This document shows positions 14,491-14,815 of a DNA stretch of 14,815 nucleotides, piece after piece. This stretch comes from an uncultured Allobaculum sp. (lineage in GTDB: Bacteria > Bacillota_I > Bacilli_A > Erysipelotrichales > Erysipelotrichaceae). Where the stretch lies: assembly GCA_910577085.1 (NCBI GenBank), contig CAJTLE010000073.1:1-14815 (forward strand), read 5' to 3'. The stretch's first letter is position 1, and the number at the start of each line of letters is the position of its first letter. Both the position numbers and the translations under genes were made by a program. The notes under the pieces are model-generated. The model was given only the letters and a program-made list of their open reading frames with translations. It made no database searches and was not told where the DNA came from.

Positions 14491-14502
14491 AAGGTGATGC
14501 AC

Positions 14503-14697
14503 ATGACTAGACGACCAGATCCATTAGCTAGATTCAGAGTTAAAATCCACAATGACAACGGGCACAGATATGCTTTCACTCAGGTGCCTACTACCAATGA
14601 GAAAACCGGGAAAAAGGTGTACCGCATTCTTCATTGGGGCAAAGTCGATGAAAACCTGCGCTTTACTCCTGGAGACCGTTACATGCTTGGGTTCTGA
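14503..14697 (+). pseudogene. Truncated transposase, N-terminal fragment (64 residues)
   Basis: The product begins MTRRPDPLARF, continues with HRYAFTQVPTTNEKTGKKVYRILHWG and VDENLRFTPGDRY, then stops after three or four non-matching residues. This resembles the N-terminal segment of long (about 500-600 residue) IS1634/IS4-type transposases of Erysipelotrichaceae and Clostridia as I remember them, in which GRY/DRY is followed by a run of acidic and Trp-containing motifs that are absent here. No other frame downstream continues the similarity, and a terminator follows after about 35 bases. GTG and ATG codons at 14494 and 14497 lie within the AAGGTGAT ribosome binding site, so ATG 14503 is preferred. 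The intact promoter, ribosome site, start and terminator mean it may still be expressed. The family assignment is from memory and moderate. Confidence 0.5.
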
Positions 14698-14731
14698 CGC
14701 AAACTTTGTTGGAACCCTGTGTTCAGGCCCT

Positions 14732-14762
14732 AAGAGATGTCTTGAGTGACATCTCTTTTTTT
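14732..14762 (+). terminator. Rho-independent terminator after the transposase fragment
   Basis: AAGAGATGTC (14732-14741) and GACATCTCTT (14748-14757) form a perfect 10-base-pair stem with a six-base loop and a run of T. It ends the transcript of the 64-residue fragment; the last 50 bases of the window show nothing further. Confidence 0.88.
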
Positions 14763-14815
14763 GCACTCTTTTTACATGTCTAAAATATAGCGAAAACTAG
14801 TTCTATAGATTTATA

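Overview
The window looks like a chromosomal segment of a low-to-mid GC Firmicute. I would guess a gut Erysipelotrichaceae/Clostridia-like organism. The reasons are strong AGGAGG-type ribosome binding sites, T-rich intergenic DNA, many rho-independent terminators, a clostridial-type 7-alpha-hydroxysteroid dehydrogenase and a complete Opp peptide importer. The taxon is inferred from protein flavour only; no rRNA or marker gene is present.

Layout. (1) Positions 1-3173 carry three minus-strand genes: a short-chain dehydrogenase very like clostridial NADP-dependent 7-alpha-hydroxysteroid dehydrogenases, an autoprocessing P1/S58-family peptidase (NylC/DmpA fold), and a hexapeptide-repeat acyltransferase. 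The first two genes are followed by hairpin terminators, so they are probably separate transcripts. The peptidase has a leader that can fold over its ribosome binding site. (2) Positions 3682-9847 hold a plus-strand oligopeptide ABC import operon in the order oppB-oppC-oppD-oppF-oppA. The four membrane/ATPase genes are tightly packed. The lipoprotein gene follows after a 252-base gap containing nested inverted repeats, and the operon ends at a strong terminator. (3) A PHP-domain phosphoesterase (10155-11084, plus) converges on an AEC-family permease (11342-12274, minus) across a shared bidirectional terminator. Upstream of the permease lies a TetR-family regulator (12452-13066, minus). The intergenic DNA between them carries a promoter with two inverted repeats placed like an operator.

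(4) Positions 13100-14815 contain no convincing full-length protein gene but are rich in structure. There is a run of hairpins ending in a strong terminator (13400-13620). A GC-rich island (13779-14100) can fold into a multi-branched structure closed by a 16-base-pair stem. Next comes a terminator, then a promoter overlapped by a perfect 11-base-pair palindrome. That promoter drives a 64-residue ORF that looks like the cut-off N-terminus of a transposase, followed at once by its own terminator. This end is probably mobile-element debris, possibly with non-coding RNA; it is the least explained part of the window.

How the genes may work together: OppBCDF-A imports peptides for intracellular use. 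The P1 peptidase is a plausible cytosolic amide/peptide hydrolase. The HSDH suggests life in the bile-exposed gut. TetR plus AEC permease form a likely local regulator/transporter pair. The links between modules are inferences from adjacency.
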